NCBI RefSeq assembly: GCF_013090115.1
Contig: NZ_JABFNN010000039.1
Location: 310,001-374,000 of the forward strand
Source of the DNA: Flagellimonas amphidinii
GTDB taxonomy: Bacteria > Bacteroidota > Bacteroidia > Flavobacteriales > Flavobacteriaceae
Length of the DNA: 64,000 nucleotides
Direction of reading: 5' to 3'
Shown: positions 33,151 through 42,318 of the stretch, one piece after another
How the letters are laid out: every line of letters begins with the position of its first letter
How positions within the stretch are numbered: the first letter of the stretch is position 1
The notes under the pieces: generated by a model
What the model saw: only the letters and a program-made list of their open reading frames with translations
Told to the model about the DNA's origin: nothing
Database searches by the model: none
Position numbers and translations under genes: made by a program

Positions 33151-36036
33151 TACTGGATGCAAAGCATCTCTTTTCGTCCCATCCTTTATTTGATGCCTAC
33201 AACTTGTTCCATTTGCCGCTATAATTGTTTCAGCTGAAGCTTTTCTTACGGCCGGAAACAATTTTAACCCGCCGACTTTCATGCTGGTCTCGTAATGTTC
33301 TTTTTCATAGCCAAAAGATCCTGCCATTCCGCAACAGCCCGAAGCAATAATGGAAACCTTGTAGTTTTTGGGAAGATTTAAAATATCAAAAGTTACTTTT
33401 TGGTTGCTCAATGCTTTCTGATGACAGTGATTATGGATTTTAACGGTACGCTCCTCTTCTGTAAAACTATTTGAAGTTATCTTGCCTGACGCAACTTCCG
33501 AAGCTAAAAATTCCTCTATTAAATATGAGTTTGATGCTAGCTTTTGTAGCAATGTTTTGTCATCATGGAGTCTTTGGTATTCGTCTCGAAAAGACAAGAT
33601 TGCTGAAGGTTCTAGCCCCACAATAGGAACATTTTGTTCTAGAACCTCCTGAAGTCTTTCCATATTTTTAGCCACCAATTTTTTGGCTTGTTTTAAAAAA
33701 CCTTTGGAAAGATATGTCCTTCCACTTTCTGCATAAAACAACTCCACTTCATAGTCTAAACCAGATAATAAAGCAATCGCATCCTGGCCTACCTCAATAT
33801 CTAGATACCTGGTGAATTCATCCAAATACAACACCACCTTTTGGGAAGATTGATTGTTATTAATGGTTTTGGATTGTTCTAGATGCTTTTCAAAATTGAA
33901 GTTGTATACTTTTGGCAAACTTCTTTCGGCGGCAACTCCAGTCACTTTTTTCAACAAGCCTCCAAAAATCTTGGAATCGTATATGGCGTTTGTCAATCCC
34001 GCAAGTTTGCTGCCCATTGCATTCAATTTGGTATTGTGCGCAAAGAGCTTTCCTCGCAAAGAATATCCATTGGTCTCTTGATATTGGTACAGGAATTCTG
34101 CTTTCAGGGCAGCCACATCCACATTACTGGGACACTCACTGGCACAAGCCTTGCAGCTTAGACATAAATCGAATACTTCCTTGAGCTCTTGCTGGTCAAA
34201 CCGATTGGTCTTTTCAGAGTTGGTCAAAAACTCCCGAAGGGTATTGGCCCTGCCCCTTGTGGTATCTTTTTCATTTTTGGTAGCATGGTAACTTGGACAC
34301 ATACCTCCAGACATGGTATGGCTCTTACGACAGTCACCACTCCCATTACACTTTTCTGCTGCTTTTAAAATGCCTTCACTATCTGAAAAATCAAGCAGTG
34401 TTGTTATTTCTGGTTCTTTGCGGTCCACCTCATAACGCAACGACTCATCCATTGGGAAGGCATCTACAATTTTTCCTGGATTGAAAATATTGTTGGGATC
34501 AAAAATGGCTTTTACCCGTTTCAGTAATTCATAGTTTGCCTCTCCAATCATCATCGGGATGAATTCCGCCCTAACTATTCCATCACCATGTTCTCCACTA
34601 AAACTTCCTTTATACTTTTTAGTCAGTTTAGCTACATCTGTTGTTATGGCGCGGAACAAGGCGACATCTTCAGACTTTTTTAAATTGAGAATGGGTCTTA
34701 AATGCAATTCCCCTGCACCAGCATGGGCGTAATAGACCGCTTCTTGTCCATATCCCTGCATAATTTGTGTGAATTCCCCAATAAAATCCTTTAAATCTTC
34801 CAAAGCAACCGCAGTATCTTCAATACAAGCGACCGCTTTTTTATCGCCCACCATATTCCCCAAAAGCCCCAATCCAGCTTTTCTCAACTCTATGGCCTTG
34901 TTGATGTCATTACCTTTTAAAACCGGACTTGCATAACTCAATCCTGACTTTTGAATAGTTTTCAGCAATTCATCCAACCGATGTTGAAGCTCCTGTTCAG
35001 TTTCTGCTTTTACTTCTAACATCAAGATACCTGCTGGGTCTCCATCTACAAAAAACCTATTGGCCAGTTGTGCCCTATTATTTTTTGTACAGTCTAAAAT
35101 CACCTTATCTATCATTTCGCAGGTATGCAGACTATGTTGCATTACGGGAGCCACATCGCTCAAACAATCTTCAAGGGTATGGTAGTGGGTGGTCACCATT
35201 GCGGCCAAATGAGATGGTAAATCGTCTAGCTGTAATGTGATTTCGGTGGTGAAAGCAAGTGTTCCTTCACTACCCGAAAGTAATTTGCATAAATTGAAAT
35301 CTGAATCGACATCTCCAAATACATTGTTCTTTAGTAGCTCATCAACAGCATAACCTGTGTTTCTCCTGTGGATGCTTTCCTTCGGAAATTCTTCAATAAT
35401 CCTTTTTTGTACTTGCTTATCTGATAGCTCAACAGCTAATCCTTTATATATCATTCCTTCTAAAGAAGTAGCAGCACTTTTTTCGTCAAAAGTAGTTTTT
35501 GGTATTGCTGAAAAGAGGGCTTCACTTCCATCAGAAAGTATACAGCGCATGGCTAAGACCTTGTCTCTAGTTACACCATATTGAATAGAGGTGGTCCCTG
35601 AAGAATTGTTCCCGACCATTCCACCGATCATACATCGGTTTGAGGTAGACGTATTTGGTCCAAAAAAAAGACCATATGGTTTTAAATATTGATTCAATTC
35701 ATCCCGAACTACTCCAGGCTGTACCGTAACCTGTTTTTTCTTTTCATCCAAAGAAATAATCTTGGTAAAGTACCTGGAAACATCTACCACAATACCATCG
35801 CCAACGCATTGTCCTGCCAAAGAAGTCCCAGCAGTTCTTGGAATCAACCCGATACCCTTTTCAGTTGCAAATTCTATTAAAGCCTTGATATCGGTCGCAT
35901 TTTTGGGGTAGGCAACTGCTGTTGGCAGCTTCCGGTATACCGAGGCATCGGTAGCATACAGGGCCTTACTCAATTCATCAAATAACAATTGCCCTCCAAG
36001 TTTGGCTGAGAGGGACTTTAACGAAGATTTATTCAA
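33121..36036 (-). CDS. FAD-linked and Fe-S oxidoreductase, D-lactate-dehydrogenase-like fusion
   Basis: A 971-residue fusion: an FAD-binding PCMH domain (GTSLAGQCVGDGIVVDVSRY, about 60-230), FAD-oxidase C domain (about 270-530, with GSFSGEHGDGIVRAEF), a 4Fe-4S region (CNGSGDCRKS, then CLSCKACASECPSN at about 620-650) and a C-terminal CCG domain (NHCHQKAL, IIASGCCGMAGSFG). This is the DLD/GlcDF-type architecture that oxidises D-2-hydroxy acids and feeds electrons to quinones. Only one canonical CxxCxxC cluster plus the CCG cysteines is visible. Start is TTG 36036; no upstream ATG is in frame. Confidence 0.88.
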   Translation of the reverse strand: MNKSSLKSLSAKLGGQLLFDELSKALYATDASVYRKLPTAVAYPKNATDIKALIEFATEKGIGLIPRTAGTSLAGQCVGDGIVVDVSRYFTKIISLDEKKKQVTVQPGVVRDELNQYLKPYGLFFGPNTSTSNRCMIGGMVGNNSSGTTSIQYGVTRDKVLAMRCILSDGSEALFSAIPKTTFDEKSAATSLEGMIYKGLAVELSDKQVQKRIIEEFPKESIHRRNTGYAVDELLKNNVFGDVDSDFNLCKLLSGSEGTLAFTTEITLQLDDLPSHLAAMVTTHYHTLEDCLSDVAPVMQHSLHTCEMIDKVILDCTKNNRAQLANRFFVDGDPAGILMLEVKAETEQELQHRLDELLKTIQKSGLSYASPVLKGNDINKAIELRKAGLGLLGNMVGDKKAVACIEDTAVALEDLKDFIGEFTQIMQGYGQEAVYYAHAGAGELHLRPILNLKKSEDVALFRAITTDVAKLTKKYKGSFSGEHGDGIVRAEFIPMMIGEANYELLKRVKAIFDPNNIFNPGKIVDAFPMDESLRYEVDRKEPEITTLLDFSDSEGILKAAEKCNGSGDCRKSHTMSGGMCPSYHATKNEKDTTRGRANTLREFLTNSEKTNRFDQQELKEVFDLCLSCKACASECPSNVDVAALKAEFLYQYQETNGYSLRGKLFAHNTKLNAMGSKLAGLTNAIYDSKIFGGLLKKVTGVAAERSLPKVYNFNFEKHLEQSKTINNNQSSQKVVLYLDEFTRYLDIEVGQDAIALLSGLDYEVELFYAESGRTYLSKGFLKQAKKLVAKNMERLQEVLEQNVPIVGLEPSAILSFRDEYQRLHDDKTLLQKLASNSYLIEEFLASEVASGKITSNSFTEEERTVKIHNHCHQKALSNQKVTFDILNLPKNYKVSIIASGCCGMAGSFGYEKEHYETSMKVGGLKLFPAVRKASAETIIAANGTSCRHQIKDGTKRDALHPVSILRKALIV

Positions 36037-36125
36037 TCTGGAACAATTTTTGGTGACTAATTCTGTTAAAAAGTGTCACAAGACATTACAAAGCTATCTC
36101 TATTTTTTAACTAAACGAGAAACTT

Positions 36126-36617
36126 ATGAAGATTACAACATTATTTGCAGGTCTACTTTTTTTTGCAACAGCTACATTGAGTGCACAGGACATCTCTGAA
36201 CATGCTCTGGGTCTGAGACTTGGGGACAGTGACGGTTTTGGCGCTGAAATCTCGTATCAAAAATCCATTGGGCGGTACAACCGTGCCGAATTTAACCTAG
36301 GCTGGAGAGACAGCAGGGATTTTGATGCGTTTAAACTATCTGGCGTATACCAATGGGTCCATCAATTGGATGGTAATTTTAATTGGTACTATGGCGTTGG
36401 TGGCGGTCTGGGCAATGTGGATTTTGAATTAGATGGAAGCGATGACAATGACGGTCTCTTTGTTTTTGCGGCCGGAGATATTGGGGTAGAATATGATTTT
36501 GATATCCCCCTATTGCTCTCCCTTGATTTTAGGCCTGAAATTGGTTTGCTAGGCTATGATGGTTTCGATAATGGTTTTGATTTTGACATAGCATTGGGCA
36601 TACGATACCAATTTTAA
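36126..36617 (+). CDS. Small outer-membrane-type protein (beta-barrel-like)
   Basis: The 163-residue protein has a cleavable signal (MKITTLFAGLLFFATATLSAQ) and a repeating alternating hydrophobic/polar pattern with many G, D, N and aromatic residues, ending in RYQF, the terminal aromatic of outer-membrane beta barrels. About eight strands fit the length. No family recognised; it resembles small porin- or OprD-like Bacteroidota envelope proteins only in general terms. A terminator follows at 36641. Confidence 0.72.
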   Translation: MKITTLFAGLLFFATATLSAQDISEHALGLRLGDSDGFGAEISYQKSIGRYNRAEFNLGWRDSRDFDAFKLSGVYQWVHQLDGNFNWYYGVGGGLGNVDFELDGSDDNDGLFVFAAGDIGVEYDFDIPLLLSLDFRPEIGLLGYDGFDNGFDFDIALGIRYQF

Positions 36618-36640
36618 AACATACTCCAAAAAGAATTAAA

Positions 36641-36674
36641 CCCATGTCTTAGTAATACGGACATGGGTTTTTTT
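36641..36674 (+). terminator. Rho-independent terminator
   Basis: Stem CCCATGTC (36641-36648) with GACATGGG (36660-36667), loop TTAGTAATACG, followed by TTTTTTT. It terminates the outer-membrane protein gene. Confidence 0.88.
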
Positions 36675-36719
36675 ATGCCATGTGGAATGAATACCTTAGC
36701 AATTCTTAAAAAAGATAGA

Positions 36720-37835
36720 ATGAAAAATGTATTGATAATTGCACTGGTTGTTTTGTTTTTGGCATCCTGTAACTCTAAACCTGAAGGCTTTACCATTAAC
36801 GGAACAATTACTGGGGACTTGGACAATGGTACCAGTATTTATCTAAAAACCACTGATTCTTTGAATCAATTGGTTGATATTGACACTACAGCTCTAGAAA
36901 ATGGCACTTTCATCTTTGAAGGAACACAAGGAGAGCCTAAACTACATTATGTCTTTGTTGAAGCCAGTCGCGGCAACGTTCCCTTTGTTTTGGAAAATGG
37001 GGGTATTGAAATGAAATTTCAAAAAGATAGTATGAACTATGCCAAATTAAAAGGTACGGTTCAAAACGACCTGTTTATGAATTTCCTTGAAGAATCCAGA
37101 AAATTGTCTGAACGCGCTGCTTCCATGCAAAAAGATATGCGAATGGCATCTGTTAATAGAGATACCGCAACTGCAGCTGCTTTGAGGGAAGAATTTGTGG
37201 AGTTCCAAGATGAAGCCAAAAACTTCAATGTCGATTTTGCCAAGCAAAATCCAAATTCTCTGATTTCAATATTGATTATGAGTAATTTGATGTCTTCAAA
37301 AGCAATATCTATTGATGAGGCAAAGGAAATGTACGAAGCTCTTACTCCAGAGATGAAGCTTACAGAACCCGCCAAAACCCTAAAAAAAAGATTGGATGAA
37401 GTAAAATCCACTGATATTGGCGCTACTGCTCCAGAATTTTCAGCACCAACTCCAAATGGTGATCTTTTAGCGCTTAGCGATGTGAAAAACACCAGTAAGT
37501 TGACCTTAGTGGATTTTTGGGCAGCATGGTGTCGCCCATGTAGAGCAGAAAACCCCAACATTGTTGCTGTATACAACAAATACCGTGATAAAGGATTCAA
37601 TATTATTGGAGTTTCTTTGGATACCCGTGCTGAAGATTGGAAAGGTGCCATAGAAAATGATGGGTTGGCGTGGAACCATATTTCTAACCTCAAAAGATTC
37701 CAAGATCCTATAGCACGCCTGTACAACATCAATGCTATCCCCGCAGCATTCCTTTTAGATGAGAATGGTGTAATCGTCGCCAAAGATCTTAGAGGGCCTG
37801 CTTTAGAACAAAAAGTAGCTGAATTCCTGAATTAA
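36720..37835 (+). CDS. TlpA/DsbE-family thiol-disulfide reductase with DUF4369 domain, lipoprotein
   Basis: The 371-residue protein starts MKNVLIIALVVLFLASCNSK (lipobox, Cys17), followed by a DUF4369-type beta domain (about 22-110), a helical linker, and a thioredoxin-like AhpC/TSA domain with the redox centre WCRPC (about residue 280) and a cis-Pro region NINAIPAAFLLDENG. It should sit in the envelope and reduce disulfides, for example in cytochrome maturation, though no ccm genes are nearby. I start at ATG 36720, not upstream, because the lipobox begins there. Confidence 0.88.
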   Translation: MKNVLIIALVVLFLASCNSKPEGFTINGTITGDLDNGTSIYLKTTDSLNQLVDIDTTALENGTFIFEGTQGEPKLHYVFVEASRGNVPFVLENGGIEMKFQKDSMNYAKLKGTVQNDLFMNFLEESRKLSERAASMQKDMRMASVNRDTATAAALREEFVEFQDEAKNFNVDFAKQNPNSLISILIMSNLMSSKAISIDEAKEMYEALTPEMKLTEPAKTLKKRLDEVKSTDIGATAPEFSAPTPNGDLLALSDVKNTSKLTLVDFWAAWCRPCRAENPNIVAVYNKYRDKGFNIIGVSLDTRAEDWKGAIENDGLAWNHISNLKRFQDPIARLYNINAIPAAFLLDENGVIVAKDLRGPALEQKVAEFLN

Positions 37836-37867
37836 GAGTCAGCGTCAGAAAACCATTCTTGTACATA

Positions 37868-37940
37868 GAGTCATTCTGAATTAATTTCAGAATCTCAAAA
37901 AACTCTACTATACAGTGCGGTAGCCTGAAACAAGTTCAGG
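37868..37940. repeat. Intergenic palindromic repeat (TCATTCTGAA type)
   Basis: TTCTGAA (37874-37880) pairs with TTCAGAA (37886-37892), and CCTGAA (37924-37929) pairs with TTCAGG (37935-37940). The first hairpin with flanking TCATTC and TCTC matches a common dispersed flavobacterial intergenic repeat. It lies between convergent genes and could also terminate transcription. No other copy is in this window. Confidence 0.55.
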
Positions 37941-37952
37941 TTAACTACATGT

Positions 37953-38603
37953 TTATATTTTTCCCATTTTCTCCAAAGCGAAGAGTATCACAATAGGAAT
38001 GGCCAATAGGACTACAATTAAGGTATCAGTAACAAACAGTTCTGGTTTAAAAAGCAAAGTTGTCACGTATCCTCCAATGGCGCCTCCAAAGTGTGCTGTA
38101 TGTCCCACATTTCCCAACCTACTTTTCATTCCATAAATGGAATAGAGCAAATACCCAATTCCCAACACATAAGCTGGTAAAGGAATTGGAATGAACATAA
38201 TTCCCAACTGCATATCCGGTCTCAATAAAATAGCGGCATATAATATGCCCACAACCGCACCACTTGCTCCAACGGCAGTATAATAAGGCTCGTCTTTATG
38301 GAAAAACAATGCCAATAGACTTCCTGCCAACAGACTTATGAAATAAATAATCAAGAATTTACCTGGTCCAAACCAATTGATGACCACATTAGCAAAGAAA
38401 TAAAGAGTGAACATGTTCAAGAATAGATGTGAAATGTCCACATGTAAAAATCCTGAGGTCACAGTACGCTCTCGCTGCCCTGCTTTTATTCCTCCAATGC
38501 TAAATTTGTATCGGTCAAAAAAAACAGGGTCGTTGAATCCTTTGATGGAAACAACAATATTCGCCGCCATTATGGCAATCGTTGCAATATGTAAATTATA
38601 CAT
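37953..38603 (-). CDS. Rhomboid-family intramembrane serine protease
   Basis: A 216-residue rhomboid with six membrane segments. The catalytic Ser is in GASGAVVG and the catalytic His in HTAHFGGAIGG; an HVDISHLFLNMFTLYFF segment carries the conserved His and Asn of helix 2. It cleaves membrane proteins within the lipid bilayer. The ATG at 38603 is used (MYNLHIATIAIM); a TTG 7 codons upstream overlaps the shared palindromic promoter. It is divergent from the acyltransferase gene. Confidence 0.9.
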   Translation of the reverse strand: MYNLHIATIAIMAANIVVSIKGFNDPVFFDRYKFSIGGIKAGQRERTVTSGFLHVDISHLFLNMFTLYFFANVVINWFGPGKFLIIYFISLLAGSLLALFFHKDEPYYTAVGASGAVVGILYAAILLRPDMQLGIMFIPIPLPAYVLGIGYLLYSIYGMKSRLGNVGHTAHFGGAIGGYVTTLLFKPELFVTDTLIVVLLAIPIVILFALEKMGKI

Positions 38604-38621
38604 GGCACTAAGGTTTGGATT

Positions 38622-38639
38622 CAAATATAGCTATATTTG
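38622..38639. promoter_or_regulatory. Palindromic bidirectional promoter
   Basis: CAAATATAGCTATATTTG is a perfect 18-bp palindrome. It contains a TATATTTG -7 box on the plus strand (38632-38639, serving the gene at 38656) and the same box on the minus strand (38622-38629, serving the rhomboid gene at 38603). The two boxes are back to back. Confidence 0.65.
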
Positions 38640-38655
38640 CACACAAGAATAGCAT

Positions 38656-39555
38656 ATGCAGTTGGTAGTATTTATCCTTGCTTACCCCTTACTCTGGTTG
38701 ATTTCCAGACTCCCCTTCAAAATCATTTACCTACTCTCAGACGGAGTGTATGTTTTGTTATACCACGTTATTGGGTATCGCAAAAAAGTAGTGCGGGAAA
38801 ACTTGGCCCTGGTCTTTCCTGAAAAGGACAAAAACGAACGCCTACGAATAGAAAAAAAATTCTACAAACACATGTGTGATATGTTCTTGGAAATGGTCAA
38901 AACAATGGGTATTTCGAACAAATCGCTCCAAAAACGTTTTGTCTTCACCAATTTAGAGGTACTACATCAACTTGAAGAAAAAAACAAAAGTGTAATGCTT
39001 ATGTTTCCACATTATGCAAGCTGGGAATGGGTCATTGCATTGGACAAACACATTGCTTCCAAAGGATACGCCATTTATCAAAAAGTTCAGAATAAGTATT
39101 TTGATAAATTGGTTCGGGACATTCGGGAAAAATTTGGAACCACCCTCATAACCACCAAGAATACCAAACAAATTGTAGCTGCAAACAAGAGAGAAGATCA
39201 TCTAAGCATGTACGGTATTTTAAGTGACCAATCCCCCATGGTTGGTAAAACCCAACTGTGGACACCTTTTATGGGAATTACTGTTCCCGCCCATGTTGGT
39301 GCTGAACTATTATGCAGAAAATGGGGCTTGCCAGCGGTTTACCTAAAGGTAACCAAGCTAAAGCGAGGTCACTACCAAGGGTCATTTCATTTGCTTGCAG
39401 AAGATCCTGACGAGCTGCAAGAATTTGAATTGACAAAGGCCTTCTTGTCCATGGTTGAGCATGCAATCAATGAAGCTCCCGAATACTATTTTTGGACACA
39501 TAAAAGATGGAAGCACAGAAATCGAGTGCCCAAAGAATTCCAAGATATAGTTTGA
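38656..39555 (+). CDS. Lysophospholipid/lipid A acyltransferase family protein (LpxL-like)
   Basis: A 299-residue HtrB/LpxL-family acyltransferase: N-terminal membrane anchor (QLVVFILAYPLLWLI), then the catalytic H-x4-E-like motif in MLMFPHYASWEWV, and a KRWKHR segment near the C-terminus. It transfers an acyl chain to a lipid A precursor (family role). It is divergent from a rhomboid gene with which it shares a bidirectional promoter. Confidence 0.9.
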   Translation: MQLVVFILAYPLLWLISRLPFKIIYLLSDGVYVLLYHVIGYRKKVVRENLALVFPEKDKNERLRIEKKFYKHMCDMFLEMVKTMGISNKSLQKRFVFTNLEVLHQLEEKNKSVMLMFPHYASWEWVIALDKHIASKGYAIYQKVQNKYFDKLVRDIREKFGTTLITTKNTKQIVAANKREDHLSMYGILSDQSPMVGKTQLWTPFMGITVPAHVGAELLCRKWGLPAVYLKVTKLKRGHYQGSFHLLAEDPDELQEFELTKAFLSMVEHAINEAPEYYFWTHKRWKHRNRVPKEFQDIV

Positions 39556-39708
39556 TGTCTATTTCTTTATAGGCTGAAATTGATTTTACTTCAAAACCAT
39601 TACAAATCAATTCATTGTGAACTTTTGTTAATGAATCATAATGTTTCTTAACAAATAGACTTTACTGTCAAATGTTTTATAAATTGATGGTTCTATAACA
39701 AGCAAAAA

Positions 39709-40248
39709 ATGAAACAGTTAACTAGTCTAATCTTTGTATTATTTGCAAGCGCAGCTTTTGCTCAACAAAGACAAGCTGTAGAAATTCCCCAAGAGATTTT
39801 AAAATCCATAGCAAAAGATGTCTGGGTTCCTTTTATGGAATCCTATCAACAGTCTGATTCCAAAAAACTAAAATCAGTGCACAGCAAGGACATTGTTCGT
39901 GTAACCATGGACAACAACAGAATAGAAACGGGAGAAGCCTATTTGGACCATTTTGGAAGTTTTGTTGAAAACGTAAAAAAACAAGGGCGGCAAATGGATA
40001 TTGCTTTTGCACTCCTTACTACGGCCATCAACGAAGATCAAACGATGGCCTATCAAACAGGTTATTACCGATTCAGTTCCAAAGGACCAGATGATGAGAA
40101 CTTCGCCGTTCGGGGTTACGGACACTTCTATGTAGGGCTCATCAAAGAAAATAGCCAATGGAAACTATGGTTGGATTCAGACGGCAGGACCAATATAACC
40201 AGTGAGGATTTTAATGCCCAAGAAACTATTTACGAGTTAAAAGGTTAA
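39709..40248 (+). CDS. Exported SnoaL/NTF2-like protein
   Basis: The 179-residue protein has a signal peptide (MKQLTSLIFVLFASAAFAQ) and an NTF2-like domain: a helical start (VWVPFMESYQQSD), then KDIVRVTMDNNRIETG and a beta sheet ending QWKLWLDSDG. No clear catalytic residues; a DUF4440-type periplasmic protein. Its last 4 bases overlap the convergent glmM stop. The 153-base upstream gap contains no recognisable element. Confidence 0.75.
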   Translation: MKQLTSLIFVLFASAAFAQQRQAVEIPQEILKSIAKDVWVPFMESYQQSDSKKLKSVHSKDIVRVTMDNNRIETGEAYLDHFGSFVENVKKQGRQMDIAFALLTTAINEDQTMAYQTGYYRFSSKGPDDENFAVRGYGHFYVGLIKENSQWKLWLDSDGRTNITSEDFNAQETIYELKG

Positions 40249-41636
40249 TCTAAACCGGCCACTTCCTTTATTTCATCAATAATCCTGTCTGCCAAAGCAT
40301 CTGCCTCCTGCTGAGATGGAGCTTCTGTATAGATTCGGATTATTGGTTCTGTATTGGACTTACGCAGGTGCACCCAATTATCTGGAAAATCTATCTTTAC
40401 TCCATCCACTGTTGAAATTTCTTCGTCCTTGTATTTTTCATGCATGGCAGCCAACAATGCATCAACATCCAAATCAGGGGTCAATTGAATTTTCTTCTTG
40501 CTCATAAAATAACTAGGGTAGCTGGCTTTGAGTTCTGCAACAGTGCCTCCTTTTTCTGCCATCAGCATTAAGAACAATGCGGTTCCCACCAATGCATCTC
40601 TTCCATAATGGCTTTCTGGATAAATAATACCTCCATTACCTTCACCGCCAATAATAGCTTCATTGGCCTTCATCTTGGCAACTACATTTACTTCTCCCAC
40701 TGCGGCTGCCTCATAGCTGCCGCCATGTTTTTTGGTAATATCCCGCAGTGCTCTTGAAGAAGATAAGTTTGAAACGGTATTGCCCTTGGTTTTACTCAAA
40801 ACATAATCAGCACAAGCTACCAAAGTATATTCCTCCCCAAACATTTCACCATCATTGCTGATGAAAGCCAAACGATCTACATCAGGATCCACCACTATAC
40901 CAAAATCAGCTTTTTCCTCCACTACTTTTTTACAGATATCACCCAAATGTTCCTTTAAAGGCTCAGGGTTATGCGGAAATTGTCCAGTTGGATCACAATA
41001 TAATTTGATTACTTCTACTCCAAGTTCCTCCAATAATTTGGGAATAGCTATTCCTCCAGTAGAATTTACGCCATCCACTACTACTTTAAATCCAGCTTTT
41101 TGAATGGTTTCTTTATCAATCAATGAAAGATTCAACACTTCATCAATATGAATATCTATATAAGCATCATTTTTGATCACCTTTCCCAAATCATCAACCT
41201 CGGCAAAATCAAAATCCTCTTTTTTTACCAGCTCCAAAATCTTTGCTCCTTCAACTGCGTCCAAAAACTCGCCCTTTTCATTCAAAAGTTTCAGCGCATT
41301 CCATTGTTTGGGGTTATGACTCGCAGTAAGAATTATTCCACCATCTGCTTTTTCCAAAGGCACGGCAATTTCTACAGTAGGCGTTGTAGAAAGTCCTAAA
41401 TCAACCACATCAATACCCAAACCAATCAAAGTGGACACCACCAAATTCTGTATCATTTCTCCAGATAGACGTGCATCCCTTCCTATTACAACCGTTATTT
41501 TATCCTTTTTGGAATAGGTTTTTAACCACGTTCCATAAGCTGCAGCAAATTTCACTGCATCCACTGGGGTTAAATTATCATTGGTTCTTCCACCAATAGT
41601 TCCTCGTATTCCAGAAATTGATTTAATCAGTGTCAT
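40245..41636 (-). CDS. glmM: Phosphoglucosamine mutase
   Basis: It interconverts glucosamine-6-phosphate and glucosamine-1-phosphate on the way to UDP-GlcNAc. The 463-residue enzyme has the phosphohexomutase motifs: catalytic Ser loop TASHNPKQWNA, metal loop DPDVDRLAF, sugar-binding loop EGNGGIIYP and phosphate loop RKSNTEPIIRIY near the end. Bacteroidota GlmM-type proteins are often annotated as phosphoglucosamine mutase. It converges with the SnoaL-like gene. Confidence 0.9.
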   Translation of the reverse strand: MTLIKSISGIRGTIGGRTNDNLTPVDAVKFAAAYGTWLKTYSKKDKITVVIGRDARLSGEMIQNLVVSTLIGLGIDVVDLGLSTTPTVEIAVPLEKADGGIILTASHNPKQWNALKLLNEKGEFLDAVEGAKILELVKKEDFDFAEVDDLGKVIKNDAYIDIHIDEVLNLSLIDKETIQKAGFKVVVDGVNSTGGIAIPKLLEELGVEVIKLYCDPTGQFPHNPEPLKEHLGDICKKVVEEKADFGIVVDPDVDRLAFISNDGEMFGEEYTLVACADYVLSKTKGNTVSNLSSSRALRDITKKHGGSYEAAAVGEVNVVAKMKANEAIIGGEGNGGIIYPESHYGRDALVGTALFLMLMAEKGGTVAELKASYPSYFMSKKKIQLTPDLDVDALLAAMHEKYKDEEISTVDGVKIDFPDNWVHLRKSNTEPIIRIYTEAPSQQEADALADRIIDEIKEVAGLD

Positions 41637-41655
41637 AGTTGTTAAAAAGTTTTTG

Positions 41656-41663
41656 CAAATATA
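41656..41663 (-). promoter_or_regulatory. -7 box of glmM
   Basis: The minus strand reads TATATTTG 19 bases before the glmM ATG (41636), a full TAnnTTTG match. Confidence 0.55.
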
Positions 41664-41724
41664 AAAGGCTGTTTCCTATTCCATGTTTTGAATTTGTAAA
41701 TTCGATATAAATTGAAATTTCCTG

Positions 41725-42318
41725 ATGAATTTCTTGGCACATATCTATTTATCGTTTGATGACCCTCAAATTACTTTGGGGAATTTTTTTGCGGATCACA
41801 TCCGTGGAAATAAATACAAACATCTTCCAGAAAAAATTCAAAAGGGAATTCTATTGCACCGAGAGATCGATACTTTTACCGACTCACATCCCATTGCAAA
41901 GCAAAGCAGCAAAAGACTTCATAAAAATTACAGCCACTATAGCAGAGTGATTGTAGATATCTATTACGATCATTTTTTGGCAAAAAACTGGGGTGATTAC
42001 TCCTCTATTCCCTTAAATAGTTATGTAGACAGTTTCTACGATTTGCTCGAGGACAATTATGAGATATTGCCTTTAGGTACCAGACGAATGATGCCGTATA
42101 TGATTGCCGATAACTGGTTGCTCAGTTATGCCGAATTAAGTGGGATTTCAAGGGTTCTCAATGGCATGAATCGAAGAACAAAGAACAAATCCAAGATGAA
42201 TTTTGCCATTTTGGATTTGGAAGAACACTATACAGACTTTGAAAAAGAATTCACTGCTTTTTTTGAAGAATTGATTACCTTTTCCCGACAAAAATTTATT
42301 TCCCTATGCGAAAATTAA
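41725..42318 (+). CDS. ACP phosphodiesterase-like protein (DUF479/AcpH)
   Basis: A 197-residue member of the AcpH family: MNFLAHIYLSFDDPQITLGN, DHIRGNKYKHLP and REIDTFTDSHP (metal-binding His and Asp residues of the HD-like core). AcpH removes phosphopantetheine from acyl carrier protein. Its end overlaps the start of the gamma-glutamyltransferase gene by 13 bases, suggesting coupling. Confidence 0.85.
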   Translation: MNFLAHIYLSFDDPQITLGNFFADHIRGNKYKHLPEKIQKGILLHREIDTFTDSHPIAKQSSKRLHKNYSHYSRVIVDIYYDHFLAKNWGDYSSIPLNSYVDSFYDLLEDNYEILPLGTRRMMPYMIADNWLLSYAELSGISRVLNGMNRRTKNKSKMNFAILDLEEHYTDFEKEFTAFFEELITFSRQKFISLCEN

